Assembly (NCBI GenBank): GCA_965213595.1
Contig: CBDBZO010000006.1
Span: 1,922,001-1,986,000 of the forward strand
Direction of reading: 5' to 3'
Origin: JBCCFC01 sp965213595
Lineage (GTDB): Bacteria; Chloroflexota; Anaerolineae; Caldilineales; Caldilineaceae
Length of the DNA: 64,000 nt
Under the pieces are notes generated by a model. That model was not told the origin of the DNA. It worked only from the letters and a program-made list of their open reading frames with translations, and searched no databases. This document shows positions 17,217-25,846 of this stretch, in pieces. The first letter of the stretch is position 1. Each line of letters opens with the position of its first letter. A program made the position numbers and the translations under genes.

Positions 17217-18893
17217 ATGACGCACTCGAAAAATTCAGATACCCTCTCGCGGCTCAACGGCTCGCTGACGCGCCGCCGCTTTCTGCAGCTGAGCGCGGCG
17301 GGCTTCTCGGCAGCCGCCGTGGCCGCCTGCGTGGCCCCCGCCGCCGTAGAGACGGGCGCGGACAGCGCCGCCGACGCCGCGCCGGGCGAGCCGCAAGCGG
17401 GCGGCACGCTGCGCCTGATGGGCCACCAGGAGGTCGCTGGCCTCAGCCCCGCCGATGAAGGGCCCAGCGTGCAGGCAACGATGATTCGCGCCATCCACGA
17501 TTCATTGCTGCTCGACGATGAAAATCTCGACACGCAGCCGCTGCTGGCCGAATCCTACGAGGTCGCCGAGGATGGGCTGACCTACACCTTTAACTTGCAC
17601 GAGGGCGTACTCTTCCACGACGGCACGGAGCTGACCGCCGCCGACGTGAAGTACACCTTTGATTTCTACCGCGACGAAGCCAACGCCACGGCCATCATCA
17701 ACCAATTCCTCGGCGTCGGCTCCATCGATACGCCCGATGATTACACGGTCGTCGTCAACATGGCGGAGGTGAACGCCGCCTTCCTCACCTCCGGCGCACA
17801 GGTCTGCATCGTCCACGCCGGCCATCACGCCGAGCTGGGCGAAGACCTTTACCGCACCGACCCGATTGGCACGGGTGCTTTCCGGCTCGTCGAGTTTAAT
17901 CCAGCAGAGGTTGTGGTTGTGGAGGCGTTCGAGGAGCACTGGCGCGGTCGCCCGTACTTTGACGAAATTCGGCAGGAGGTCGTGCCCGAACCCTCGGTGC
18001 GCACGATTGCGCTGGAAACGGGCGATTCCGATTCGACGCTGTGGCCGCTCCTGGTGGAAGATAGCCTGCGCTTGCAGGAGGACCCCAACTTCACCGTCAT
18101 CAAAACCTCGACGGGCGGCGTCAAGCACTTCCCGCTCAACAACAAGCTGCCCCAGCTTTCGGACAAGCGCGTGCGCCAGGCCATGATGTACGCCCTCGAT
18201 CGCCAGCGCCTCATCGATGACCTGTGGGACGGCGCGGCGACGGTGGCCCACACCAACCTCGGCCCCAAATTCACCTTCTACTCGCTCAACGATGACCCCG
18301 ATATCAAGCGCTACGAGTATGATCCGGAGCAGGCCAGCGCGCTGCTCGACGAAGCGGGCTGGACGATGGGCGACGACGGCGTGCGCGAGCAGGACGGGAT
18401 GAAGCTGAGCTTCACCTGCACCACCATCACCGGCGACAGCGCGCGCCGCCCGATTGCCGAGCTGGCGCAGCAGTTTCTGGCCGAAGTGGGCATCGATATG
18501 CAGCTCGCCGAAGCGCCGATCTCCAGCATTCTCGATGGGTTGACGGGCGGCACCATCGACGCCTCGCTCTTCAACTGGACCTACGGCTCCACCGACCCCG
18601 ATCCCTCCAGCACGCTGCGCTCGGACGGCGGCCAGAACTGGAACTCATTTGAGAACGAACGGGTGGACGAGCTGATCGACCTGGGCCTGCGCACGGTCGA
18701 TCCCGACGAGCGCAAAGAGTATTACGACGAGATTCAGCGCATCGTGGTGGAAGAAGTCCCCATGCTCTATCTGCAGTGGGACGACTGGTACAACGTCTTC
18801 ACCGACCGCGTGCAGGGGCTTCCGGTGGAGGCCAACGACGCCTTTACCATCTACTTCAACGGCCTGCCCGAATGGTGGCTTGATCCCGCTTAG
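17217..18893 (+). CDS. ABC transporter substrate-binding lipoprotein, family 5 (first of a pair)
   Basis: Peptide-type binding protein of 558 residues. RRRFLQLSAAG (residues 19-29) is a Tat motif and AVAAC gives the lipid-modified Cys38. Family patterns follow: QPLLAESYEVAEDGLTYTF, LHEGVLFHDGTELTAADVKYTFDFYRD, IGTGAFRLVEF and KRVRQAMMYALDRQRLIDDLWDG. The protein is closely similar along its length to the next gene's product, for example in EAPISSILDGL and TCTTITGD, so the two arose by duplication, although the signal peptides differ (Tat here, Sec there). Permease genes follow only after the second copy and an IS element. Confidence 0.92.
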   Translation: MTHSKNSDTLSRLNGSLTRRRFLQLSAAGFSAAAVAACVAPAAVETGADSAADAAPGEPQAGGTLRLMGHQEVAGLSPADEGPSVQATMIRAIHDSLLLDDENLDTQPLLAESYEVAEDGLTYTFNLHEGVLFHDGTELTAADVKYTFDFYRDEANATAIINQFLGVGSIDTPDDYTVVVNMAEVNAAFLTSGAQVCIVHAGHHAELGEDLYRTDPIGTGAFRLVEFNPAEVVVVEAFEEHWRGRPYFDEIRQEVVPEPSVRTIALETGDSDSTLWPLLVEDSLRLQEDPNFTVIKTSTGGVKHFPLNNKLPQLSDKRVRQAMMYALDRQRLIDDLWDGAATVAHTNLGPKFTFYSLNDDPDIKRYEYDPEQASALLDEAGWTMGDDGVREQDGMKLSFTCTTITGDSARRPIAELAQQFLAEVGIDMQLAEAPISSILDGLTGGTIDASLFNWTYGSTDPDPSSTLRSDGGQNWNSFENERVDELIDLGLRTVDPDERKEYYDEIQRIVVEEVPMLYLQWDDWYNVFTDRVQGLPVEANDAFTIYFNGLPEWWLDPA

Positions 18894-18939
18894 CGTTCAG
18901 TGGCGCAGCGCAATCTCGTTTAGGGGGCAGCGCTTGGTT

Positions 18940-18977
18940 TAGTGGTAGAGGCGCAGCGCGCTGCGCCTCTACCACTA
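18940..18977. repeat. Perfect 38-nt palindrome between the two binding-protein genes
   Basis: TAGTGGTAGAGGCGCAGC and its exact reverse complement are separated by GC. It is 47 nt after the stop of the first gene and could end or attenuate transcription between the paralogues. Confidence 0.8.
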
Positions 18978-19156
18978 GCGTCCCCTCGTGCGACCAGCCC
19001 ATCCGCAAAGCCAACACCCCCCGCCTTCCGCGCAGAGAAGAGCGCCCAAACCAAAACCGTATCTACCGCGATCCGTCGCATTCCCGTCTTAGTGGCTCCC
19101 CGCCAGACTAACGTCTTACTCAACTCAACAGACAATCGATTCTAAGGAGAACCCCG

Positions 19157-20791
19157 ATGAAACGTACGATCTTTAACTTTCTGCTGCTGGTCGGCCTGCT
19201 CGGCCTCGTGCTGGCGGCCTGTGTGGCCCCCACGGCGGCGCCAGCGAGCGACGGCGAAGCCAGCGGCGACACCGATGCCACGGCCAGCGAGGAAGCGACC
19301 GGCGGCGAGATGGTCTGGGTCGGCCACCAGGAAGTGGCGGGCCTCAGCCCCAGCGACGCCGGCCCCACCGTGCAGTACGCCATGATCAGCAACATCCACG
19401 ATGGGCTGCTGGGGGTGACGCCCAACTACGAGCTCGAACCGCAGTTGGCCGAATCGTACGAAGTTTCCGAAGATGGGCTGACCTACACCTTCAACCTGCG
19501 CCAGGATGTCGTCTTTCACGACGGCTCTCCCTTTACCGCCGAAGATGTGAAGTACAGCATCGACTTCTACTCGGACGAGGAGACGGGCTCGTCGCTCGCC
19601 GGTGAGTATGCGGGCATGGAATCGGTGGAGACGCCGGACGACTACACCGTCGTTGTCAACATGGAGGAGCCCAACGCCTCGTTCCTGCCCTTCGCGATGA
19701 CAAACTTCATCGTGCCGTCGGACTATCACGCCGAGGTGGGTGAGGATATCTACCGCACGCAGCCGATTGGCACGGGCCCGTTCCGCCTCGTCGAATGGAT
19801 TCCGGCGGAGTACACGCTGCTGGAGGCCAATGAGGACTACTTCCTCGGCCGGCCCTCGCTGGACACGTTGCGCCAGGATGTGGTGCCGGAAGATTCCGTG
19901 CGCGCGATTGCGCTGGAGACGGGCGAGGCCCACTACGCCACGTGGCCGCTGCTGGTAATCGACAGCGAGCGCCTGCGCGATTCGGGCGAGGGCTACACCG
20001 TTTACGCCTCGCCCGCCAACTCCGTCAAGCACTTCCCGCTCAACAACAACCACCCCATCCTGGGCGATGTGCAGGTGCGCAAGGCGATGATGCACGCGCT
20101 CGACCGCCAGCGCATTATCGACGACCTGTGGGAAGGTGCCGCCGAGATTGCCGACACAAACCTGACGCCCGCCTCGCCCTACCACACCACCGAGGGCATC
20201 ACCACCTACGAGTACGATCCGGAGCTGGCGATGCAGATGCTGGAAGAAGCGGGCTGGGTCGATGAAGATGGCGACGGCGTCCGCGAGAAGGACGGTGAGC
20301 CCTTCACCTTCACCTGCACCACCATCACCGGCGATCAGGCGCGTCGGCCGATTGCCGAGCTGGCACAGCAGTTCTTCGCCGATGTCGGCATCGATATGCA
20401 GCTGGAGGAAGCGCCCATCTCATCGATTCTGGACGGGCTGCGCGCGGGCGAAATCGACTGCTCGCTCTTCAACTGGACTTACGGCAGCGCCACCGACCCC
20501 GAAGCGGACACGCTGCGCTCCACCGGTGCCAACAACTGGTCCAACTTTGAAAACGAGCGCGTGGACGAGCTGCTCGCGCTCGGCCTGCAGGAAGCCGATC
20601 CCGAAGCGCGCGCTCCCTACTACGCGGAAGTCCAGCAGATCGTGTCGGAGGAGGTCCCCTTCCTCTACCTCCAGTTCGATACGTCCTACGACGTCTTCCG
20701 TCCTGAAGTCACGGGCCTGCCCGCTCCGGAAGATACCGTCAACGGCAACGACCTGATGGATCGCGCCTACATGCTTGGTCTGGGTGGCTAG
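19157..20791 (+). CDS. ABC transporter substrate-binding lipoprotein, family 5 (second of a pair)
   Basis: Paralogue of the preceding protein, 544 residues. The signal is an ordinary lipoprotein type (LGLVLAAC, Cys22) without the twin arginines. It retains all family patterns, including QLAESYEVSEDGLTYTFNLRQDVVFHDGSPFTAEDVKYSIDFY and VQVRKAMMHALDRQRIIDDLWEGA. An AAGGAG site precedes the start. The TAG stop touches the TA target site of the IS630-type element at 20794, so the insertion left the protein complete but parted the gene from its permeases at 22248. Confidence 0.93.
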   Translation: MKRTIFNFLLLVGLLGLVLAACVAPTAAPASDGEASGDTDATASEEATGGEMVWVGHQEVAGLSPSDAGPTVQYAMISNIHDGLLGVTPNYELEPQLAESYEVSEDGLTYTFNLRQDVVFHDGSPFTAEDVKYSIDFYSDEETGSSLAGEYAGMESVETPDDYTVVVNMEEPNASFLPFAMTNFIVPSDYHAEVGEDIYRTQPIGTGPFRLVEWIPAEYTLLEANEDYFLGRPSLDTLRQDVVPEDSVRAIALETGEAHYATWPLLVIDSERLRDSGEGYTVYASPANSVKHFPLNNNHPILGDVQVRKAMMHALDRQRIIDDLWEGAAEIADTNLTPASPYHTTEGITTYEYDPELAMQMLEEAGWVDEDGDGVREKDGEPFTFTCTTITGDQARRPIAELAQQFFADVGIDMQLEEAPISSILDGLRAGEIDCSLFNWTYGSATDPEADTLRSTGANNWSNFENERVDELLALGLQEADPEARAPYYAEVQQIVSEEVPFLYLQFDTSYDVFRPEVTGLPAPEDTVNGNDLMDRAYMLGLGG

Positions 20792-20798
20792 TACACTG

Positions 20799-21431
20799 TC
20801 ATTGAAGTTTTGATGGGTTAGGGTAAAAGCGGTTGAAGGTCTGGCGGGCCATTTCGGGTGTGAACTGCCAGCGAATAGGAACAGGGGTTCGATTGCGCGT
20901 TTCAACCCAAGCGAGGACTTCACGGCTCAATTCGACTTGACAGGCGATGCGCCGCTTCAGGCATTGCCGAGATAGAAGCGAGAGTTGGATTTCAGCCATG
21001 TTGAGCCAACTGGCCTTTTTGGGCGTGTAGTGCATCTGAATTTGCTGCATCAAGGCGAAGGCCTTCGCCGGTTCAAAGGCGTTGTAAAATGAGGTGTAGG
21101 TGTGCGTGCTTAGGTTGTCCTGCACCAGTTGAATCTGACCACCGGGCGGACAGTGTTCCTCGACGAAGGCGTCCATGAACTCGGCGTAGTCCTGTCCGGT
21201 GCGTCGGTCTCGTACCTGCACAAAGCAATGTCCGGTGAGGGGCTGCACGGCCAGGAGAACGGAGCAGACGCCGTGGCGCTCGTACTCGTAGTTTTGTCGT
21301 TTTGGCTTGCCGGGTTCAACGGGCAAGGGGACGAGCGTGTCGCCAATCAGTTGACAGGGCCGCTCATCGAAACACCAGAGCGGGCGCAGCGGGTCAAAGG
21401 GACGGGCGTAGATGGCTAGCATATATTCCAT
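20799..21431 (-). CDS. IS630 transposase, catalytic part (OrfB)
   Basis: DDE domain of the transposase. The first Asp is in LWCFDERP, the second in LVQDNLSTH and the acidic third in ASWLNMAEIQLSLLSR. The given start is the first ATG, but the frame is open upstream to about 21500 and its codons there (NTVKPHLVRQWCLGKLTPTF) continue the product of OrfA. OrfB is therefore most likely made as the C-terminal half of a fusion after a -1 slip, not from its own start. Confidence 0.88.
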   Translation of the reverse strand: MEYMLAIYARPFDPLRPLWCFDERPCQLIGDTLVPLPVEPGKPKRQNYEYERHGVCSVLLAVQPLTGHCFVQVRDRRTGQDYAEFMDAFVEEHCPPGGQIQLVQDNLSTHTYTSFYNAFEPAKAFALMQQIQMHYTPKKASWLNMAEIQLSLLSRQCLKRRIACQVELSREVLAWVETRNRTPVPIRWQFTPEMARQTFNRFYPNPSKLQ

Positions 21432-21478
21432 TTGCGCCAGAAAGGTAGGCGTCAGTTTGCCCAGGCACCATTGGCGGA

Positions 21479-21943
21479 CTAAGTGAGGCTTGACCGTGTT
21501 TTTTTCAGAATTTCGCCCACGGCGTTGTGGGAGATGTGCTCAACCAACTCGAGTTCCACCGCCTTGTCCGCCAACAGGCGCAAACTCCATTGGCTACGCC
21601 CCGCTGGCGGTTCTGAACAGGCCAACGCGGTGATTTTGGCCCGTTGCTCGCCGCTGATGGTGCGGGCGCGACCGCTTCTTGGCTTTTCACTAATCGCCGC
21701 CTCGAGCCCTTCTTGCACATAGCGACGCCGAATCCGGTCTATCGTCGACAGGCTCGTGTCGAGCTTCTCGGCAATCTCTTGGTCTGTTTTCTGCCCTTGA
21801 TGATGATTTTCATCGCTCAACAGCAATATCTTTATCCGATTCAGTTTGCGTACACTCCTCACGCCGCCCAGGGTTAGCCGATTGAGGTAGCTACGTTCTT
21901 CGCCCGGCAATCTGACGTTATTTATATGCTTTTTGCGTCCCAT
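21479..21943 (-). CDS. IS630 transposase, DNA-binding part (OrfA)
   Basis: 154 residues with two helix-turn-helix segments: KTDQEIAEKLDTSLSTIDRIRRRYVQEG (about 55-82) and the following winged part with SGRARTISGEQRAKITALA. This is the N-terminal half of an IS630-type transposase. Near its 3' end the mRNA has seven consecutive A (21505-21499); a -1 shift there joins it to OrfB and bypasses the TAG at 21479. Confidence 0.88.
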   Translation of the reverse strand: MGRKKHINNVRLPGEERSYLNRLTLGGVRSVRKLNRIKILLLSDENHHQGQKTDQEIAEKLDTSLSTIDRIRRRYVQEGLEAAISEKPRSGRARTISGEQRAKITALACSEPPAGRSQWSLRLLADKAVELELVEHISHNAVGEILKKTRSSLT

Positions 21944-22051
21944 GCAAACCTCCTTCTTTTGCTCCTTGCTTCGCGTTGGGACGTATTTTATCGCTTACCC
22001 TTATCTACTCATAATCTCGATTACACTGTACTAGTAGTCCAGCAATCTTAT

Positions 22052-22109
22052 TTTGACGGGTACGGGCACGCCATGGCGTGCCCGTACGGTCGCTGCCGCA
22101 CCCGTCAAA
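22052..22109. repeat. Palindromic repeat A, copy 2, with an outer stem
   Basis: The core GTACGGGCACGCC-AT-GGCGTGCCCGTAC palindrome is at 22060-22087. An outer TTTGACGGGT (22052-22061) pairs with ACCCGTCAAA (22100-22109). It lies between the right end of the IS element and the permease gene. Confidence 0.85.
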
Positions 22110-22247
22110 CTTTGTTTGGTCAAGCAATAGGTTCAGTTGACATGTTGCTGAGCGGGCCAATTTCCCAGTGTCAAACGTACCAAAACACCGGTCAGCGTAC
22201 TTGTACCACTATTAGCACCGAACAGGTCTAAACCTCTCCAATCAACC

Positions 22248-23180
22248 ATGCTTCAATTCCTCGTTTCCCGCCTGCTCCAGGGCGCACTCGTTATTTTCCT
22301 CATCAGCGTGGCGACCTTTGCCATTATGCGCCTTATGCCCGGCGACCCGGTGATGCTGCTGCTGGGCGAGGGCGACATCCAAATTACCGAGGAGCAGATC
22401 GAGGCGATCCGCTCGCTTTGGGGGCTGGATCGGCCTTACCACGAGCAGTATCTGACGTGGGCGCGCAACATGTTCACCGGCAATTTTGGCGAATCGATCA
22501 TCCGCCGCGGCGTTCCCGTGCGCGACATGATCTTCGATGCGCTGCCAGTGACGGGCCAGCTTAACGTGCTCGCCATCGGGCTGGCGCTGCTGATTTCGAT
22601 TCCCTTTGGCATCCTCGCGGGCGTCTACCGCAATTCCATCTTCGACTACATCGCCACCATCGGCGCGTCGGTGGGCGTGGCGCTGCCCAACTTTTGGTTT
22701 GGCTTGATAGGCATCATTGTCTTTGCGCTCTGGCTGCGCTGGGTTCCGCCCTTTGGGCTGCGCTCCTGGCAGGGCTACATTCTGCCCGTGATCGTGCTGT
22801 CCACCGAGCAGATGGCCGTCTTCACCCGCGTCATGCGTGGGGCGACCATCGAAACGCTCAACCAGGATTACGTGCGCACGGCCACTGCCAAGGGGCTCGC
22901 GCGCCAGTCGGTGGTGCTAAACCACGCCGTGCGCAACGCGCTGCTGCCCGTCGTCACCGTGATCGGCTTTCGCATTGCGTTTTTGTTTAGCGGAACCATC
23001 GTCGTCGAAACGATCTTTGCGCTGCCGGGCATCGGTCGCCTCTTTGTCGACTCCGTCTTCCGGCTGGATTACCAGGTCGTGCAGTCGATTGTCGTGCTGC
23101 TGGCGACCCTGGTCGTCGCCGTCAACCTGCTCACCGATCTGACCTACGCGCTGGTCGATCCGCGTATTCGGACGGACTAG
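22248..23180 (+). CDS. Peptide-type ABC transporter permease, DppB-like
   Basis: Inner-membrane permease of 310 residues with an N-terminal segment (FLVSRLLQGALVIFLISVATF) and about five more. The typical MRLMPGDPVMLLLGE follows the first helix, and the ATPase-coupling EAA-like loop is near residue 195-215 (TLNQDYVRTATAKGLARQSVVLNHAVRNALLPVV). It pairs with the DppC-like gene 94 nt downstream and presumably serves the binding proteins upstream of the IS element. No ATPase gene follows. Confidence 0.94.
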   Translation: MLQFLVSRLLQGALVIFLISVATFAIMRLMPGDPVMLLLGEGDIQITEEQIEAIRSLWGLDRPYHEQYLTWARNMFTGNFGESIIRRGVPVRDMIFDALPVTGQLNVLAIGLALLISIPFGILAGVYRNSIFDYIATIGASVGVALPNFWFGLIGIIVFALWLRWVPPFGLRSWQGYILPVIVLSTEQMAVFTRVMRGATIETLNQDYVRTATAKGLARQSVVLNHAVRNALLPVVTVIGFRIAFLFSGTIVVETIFALPGIGRLFVDSVFRLDYQVVQSIVVLLATLVVAVNLLTDLTYALVDPRIRTD

Positions 23181-23274
23181 CAAAGGCTATCCCACCGGCG
23201 TCCCGTGCGCTTGTCGCAGAGAGCGCCGACCGCACCACGCCTTACCCCTTGCCCCACCCCTTGAGGAATTCTCC

Positions 23275-24171
23275 ATGGCCGTCGCCTCTTTAGATAGACC
23301 CGCAATTGTAGTAAAAAAGACGGAGCGCCGCTCGGAATGGCAGCGCAGCTGGCGACGCTTCCAGGCCAATCGCGTCGCTATTTTGGGGTTGCTATTTATC
23401 ATCGCCATCTGCCTGGTGGCAGTTTTTGCCGGCGTGCTCGCGCCGCACGACCCCACCTTTAGCTTTCCCGGCAAGCGGGGCGCACCGCCCGAAGCGGGCC
23501 ATCTCTTTGGCTTTGATCACATCGGGCGCGATCTCTTTAGCCGCATCCTCTACGGCGCGCGCCCGGCGTTGACCGTGGGGCTCGTCTCCACCTTTATCTC
23601 GGTTACCATCGGCGTGGCGGTGGGTGCAGTCGCTGGCTACTTTGGCGGCTGGGTGGATATCGTGCTCTCGCGCATCATCGATACGCTGATGGCCTTTCCA
23701 TTGCTCGCGCTGCTGATTGTCCTGGCCGCCGTGCTGGGGCCGAGCCTCACGACCACTGTCACCGTGATTGGGCTGACGACCTGGGCGCGCTTTGCCCGCG
23801 TCGTGCGCGCGGATGTGCTTTCGGTCAAGCGCACGGACTTTATCACCGCCTCGCGCGCGGTGGGCCTGCGCGATGGGGGCATCATCTGGCGCCACGTGAT
23901 TCCCAACATTCTCAGCCCCGTGATCGTGCTGGCTTCGCTCGGCATCGGCAGCATCATCATCCTTGAATCGGCGCTCTCGTTTCTGGGCCTCGGCATCCAG
24001 CCGCCCAATCCCTCCTGGGGCGGCACGCTGGCGGACGGTCGCGCGCTGATTCGCCAATATCCGCTGATCACCATCTTCCCCGGCCTCATGATTTTCCTCA
24101 CGGTGCTCGCCTTTAACTTCGTCGGCGATGGCCTGCGTGACGCGCTCGATCCGCGCGAGCGCTCGGACTAA
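23275..24171 (+). CDS. Peptide-type ABC transporter permease, DppC-like
   Basis: 298-residue permease. A cytoplasmic N-terminus with SEWQRSWRRFQANRVAILGLLFI is followed by the extracytoplasmic HLFGFDHIGRDLFSRILYGARPALTVG, a DppC/OppC hallmark (GTDxxGRDxxSR). The EAA-like loop is KRTDFITASRAVGLRDGGIIWRHVIPN. A GAGGAA site precedes the start. It forms the transmembrane pair with the upstream DppB-like protein. Confidence 0.94.
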   Translation: MAVASLDRPAIVVKKTERRSEWQRSWRRFQANRVAILGLLFIIAICLVAVFAGVLAPHDPTFSFPGKRGAPPEAGHLFGFDHIGRDLFSRILYGARPALTVGLVSTFISVTIGVAVGAVAGYFGGWVDIVLSRIIDTLMAFPLLALLIVLAAVLGPSLTTTVTVIGLTTWARFARVVRADVLSVKRTDFITASRAVGLRDGGIIWRHVIPNILSPVIVLASLGIGSIIILESALSFLGLGIQPPNPSWGGTLADGRALIRQYPLITIFPGLMIFLTVLAFNFVGDGLRDALDPRERSD

Positions 24172-24198
24172 ACAGCCCACCACTTCCACAAACCACCG

Positions 24199-25107
24199 AT
24201 GTCGCTCTCCGATCAAATTCAATCCATCATCGAGCAAAGCGGCGCCGAAATGGGCGTCGCTTTATTACACGTCGAACGGGACGAAGCCATCGAACTTGCT
24301 GCCGACGTCTCCTTCCCGCTTTGTAGCGTCCTCAAAATCCCCGTGCTCTGCGAAGCGTTGCGCCAGATCGAGCTGGGCGCGTTTACGCTGGCGGATCGCA
24401 GGCCGCTAACGGCCCCGATCAAGAACATCGGCAGCGGCGTCTTGACCTACCTGGAGGATGGGCTGACGCCCACCGTGCGCGATCTGCTGACGCTGATGAT
24501 CATCATCAGCGACAACACGGCGACCGACATGATTTTGGAGCGCATCAACGTGCGGTCCGTCAACCAGTTTATGCACGACCTAACGCTGACCGACATTCAC
24601 ATGGCGCTCACGATTCGCGGCATTTTTGACGACATGCTGGGCGAAGCCGCCGCGCCGGATCGCCTGCTGACGAATCTGAACCAACGGCGCGAAAAGCCCC
24701 CGACCAATCGGGCCGGGCGCGCCTTTAGCAGCGGTTCAGACAACAACGTCAGCACGCCTCGCGAGATGACGCGGCTGCTTGCTATGATCTTTCGCGGCGA
24801 AGTTGTTGGCCGCGCCGCCTGCGACGAAATGCTGCACATTCTGCTGCAGCAACAGCTCAACGCGCGCCTGCCCCTCTTCCTCCCCTACGGCATTCCCTTC
24901 GCCCACAAAACGGGCACGCTGCACGGCATCCGCAACGATGCCGGCATTCTCTACGCGGGCGAAGACAGCCACGTTGCCCTCACCGTCTTCTCGCGCTGGG
25001 ACACAGCCGCCTTCGCCGACGACCCAGTTGCCGAGTGGGAGTGCATTCAGAAAATCGACCGCGCCTTTGGGCTGATCGGAAAGGCTGTTTACGAGCACTA
25101 CCGTTAG
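24199..25107 (+). CDS. Class A beta-lactamase-fold serine hydrolase without signal peptide
   Basis: The 302 residues carry the three hallmark motifs of the penicillin-binding/class A fold in order: S-x-x-K in LCSVLKIPVL (near residue 48), SDN in IIISDNTATDM (near 100) and KTG in AHKTGTLHG (near 237). The usual ExxLN of the omega loop is not evident; the corresponding region reads APDRLLTNLNQ, so it may lack the deacylating Glu. There is no signal peptide, so it should act in the cytoplasm. It starts 27 nt after the DppC-like gene, which suggests it processes imported peptides or peptidoglycan fragments rather than giving antibiotic resistance. Role is inference. Confidence 0.85.
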   Translation: MSLSDQIQSIIEQSGAEMGVALLHVERDEAIELAADVSFPLCSVLKIPVLCEALRQIELGAFTLADRRPLTAPIKNIGSGVLTYLEDGLTPTVRDLLTLMIIISDNTATDMILERINVRSVNQFMHDLTLTDIHMALTIRGIFDDMLGEAAAPDRLLTNLNQRREKPPTNRAGRAFSSGSDNNVSTPREMTRLLAMIFRGEVVGRAACDEMLHILLQQQLNARLPLFLPYGIPFAHKTGTLHGIRNDAGILYAGEDSHVALTVFSRWDTAAFADDPVAEWECIQKIDRAFGLIGKAVYEHYR

Positions 25108-25132
25108 AAATTGACTTTGTGATAGAATTGCA

Positions 25133-25516
25133 ATGATAGACTTATCCTTGCGTCAGCGCATACTTGATGCAATTTTGCTTGTTCGCGCAGAAATCCGCTG
25201 GAAGCCAAACAAAGGCGAGCAGCACCTGCAAACGCGGGTTAAGCGTAAACATCTTCTGTCGAATGCGACGTTAGTCAGTTATGAGTCAATTATCAAGGGC
25301 ATCATTTTTGATGAAGCAGCGCGCGTGTATATTTACCGTTGGAACATCGACGTTTACCCGACCATTGTCGGCGATTATGAAGATAAGATTTGGCTCGTCA
25401 TGTTCAGTTTGGATGGCGTAATGGAAACGGCTTTTCCGCCGTCCAATCCTCATGAGTACTTTGCTGACCCGAAGTTTGAGTATGCGGCTGGGTTGAAGGA
25501 GTTGTTTGATGGATGA
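25133..25516 (+). CDS. Uncharacterised protein, first of an overlapping pair
   Basis: 127 residues, not recognised. It begins MIDLSLRQRILDAILLVRAEIRWKP and has a basic stretch (HLQTRVKRKHLL) followed by beta-rich sequence: RVYIYRWNIDVYPTIVGDYEDKIWLVMFSLDG. The tail is acidic and aromatic. No signal peptide or membrane segment. Its last codons overlap the start of the next gene in the form ATGGATGA, so the two are translationally coupled. Its lower GC content compared with its neighbours suggests a different origin. The size and overlap would fit a toxin-antitoxin or similar two-gene module, but no motif shows it. Confidence 0.7.
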   Translation: MIDLSLRQRILDAILLVRAEIRWKPNKGEQHLQTRVKRKHLLSNATLVSYESIIKGIIFDEAARVYIYRWNIDVYPTIVGDYEDKIWLVMFSLDGVMETAFPPSNPHEYFADPKFEYAAGLKELFDG

Positions 25517-25838
25517 ATTGCTAACTCACTATACGGTCGCGGTTACAGAGCCGGGCGTTAGCGGCTTTGAGATGTTTGACATGCTTTACTCGCGCGACAA
25601 GTTGGCGGAGATGGGATCAAGGCTATCTGCTAAAGAGCAAGGGCAGCTTCAGGCCGCCGACGCGCTACTTGTCCAGCAAGCGCCGCAATTTCTGGCCGAG
25701 CTATCGCGCTTTACCGATATGCAGCAAGAGCGTCAACGTCGCCAGCCGCCGCCCGCGCACTGGTGGTGGTATCTCGACGTGCTGGCCGCGCTGCCGTTGG
25801 CAGAGCCGATTGAGCAGCGAGAACTGACACCCGTTTAG
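25509..25838 (+). CDS. Uncharacterised protein, second of an overlapping pair
   Basis: 109 residues from the ATG at 25509; the TTG at 25506 is an alternative. Mostly helical: FEMFDMLYSRDKLAEMGSRLSAKEQGQLQAADALLVQQAPQFLAELSRFTDMQ, then a Pro/aromatic segment HWWWYLDVLAALPLAEPIE. No known domain is recognised. It overlaps the preceding gene by 8 nt. The long helical part and the coupling suggest that the two products bind each other; this is inference from layout only. Confidence 0.68.
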   Translation: MDELLTHYTVAVTEPGVSGFEMFDMLYSRDKLAEMGSRLSAKEQGQLQAADALLVQQAPQFLAELSRFTDMQQERQRRQPPPAHWWWYLDVLAALPLAEPIEQRELTPV

Positions 25839-25846
25839 GACGATCT

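Larger units (their letters stand above)
20794..22028 (-). mobile_element. IS630-family insertion sequence
   Basis: The element is about 1235 bp. It is bounded by TA on both sides (20792-20793 and 22029-22030), the target duplication of IS630 elements. Its ends are imperfect inverted repeats: CACTGTCATTGA at the left and CAGTGTAATCGA read inward from the right. It carries one transposase split in two frames on the minus strand. It sits between a binding-protein gene and its permeases. Confidence 0.88.

Noticed and set aside
18935..18980. tRNA-like D-arm text (TGGTTTAGTGGTAGAGGC)
   Set aside because: It continues as a perfect 38-nt palindrome with no anticodon arm, T-arm or acceptor pairing, so it is a hairpin and not a tRNA.
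24199..25107. Antibiotic-resistance beta-lactamase
   Set aside because: The motifs fit the fold, but it lacks a signal peptide and a clear omega-loop Glu, and it sits in a peptide-transport operon; calling it a resistance gene is not supported.
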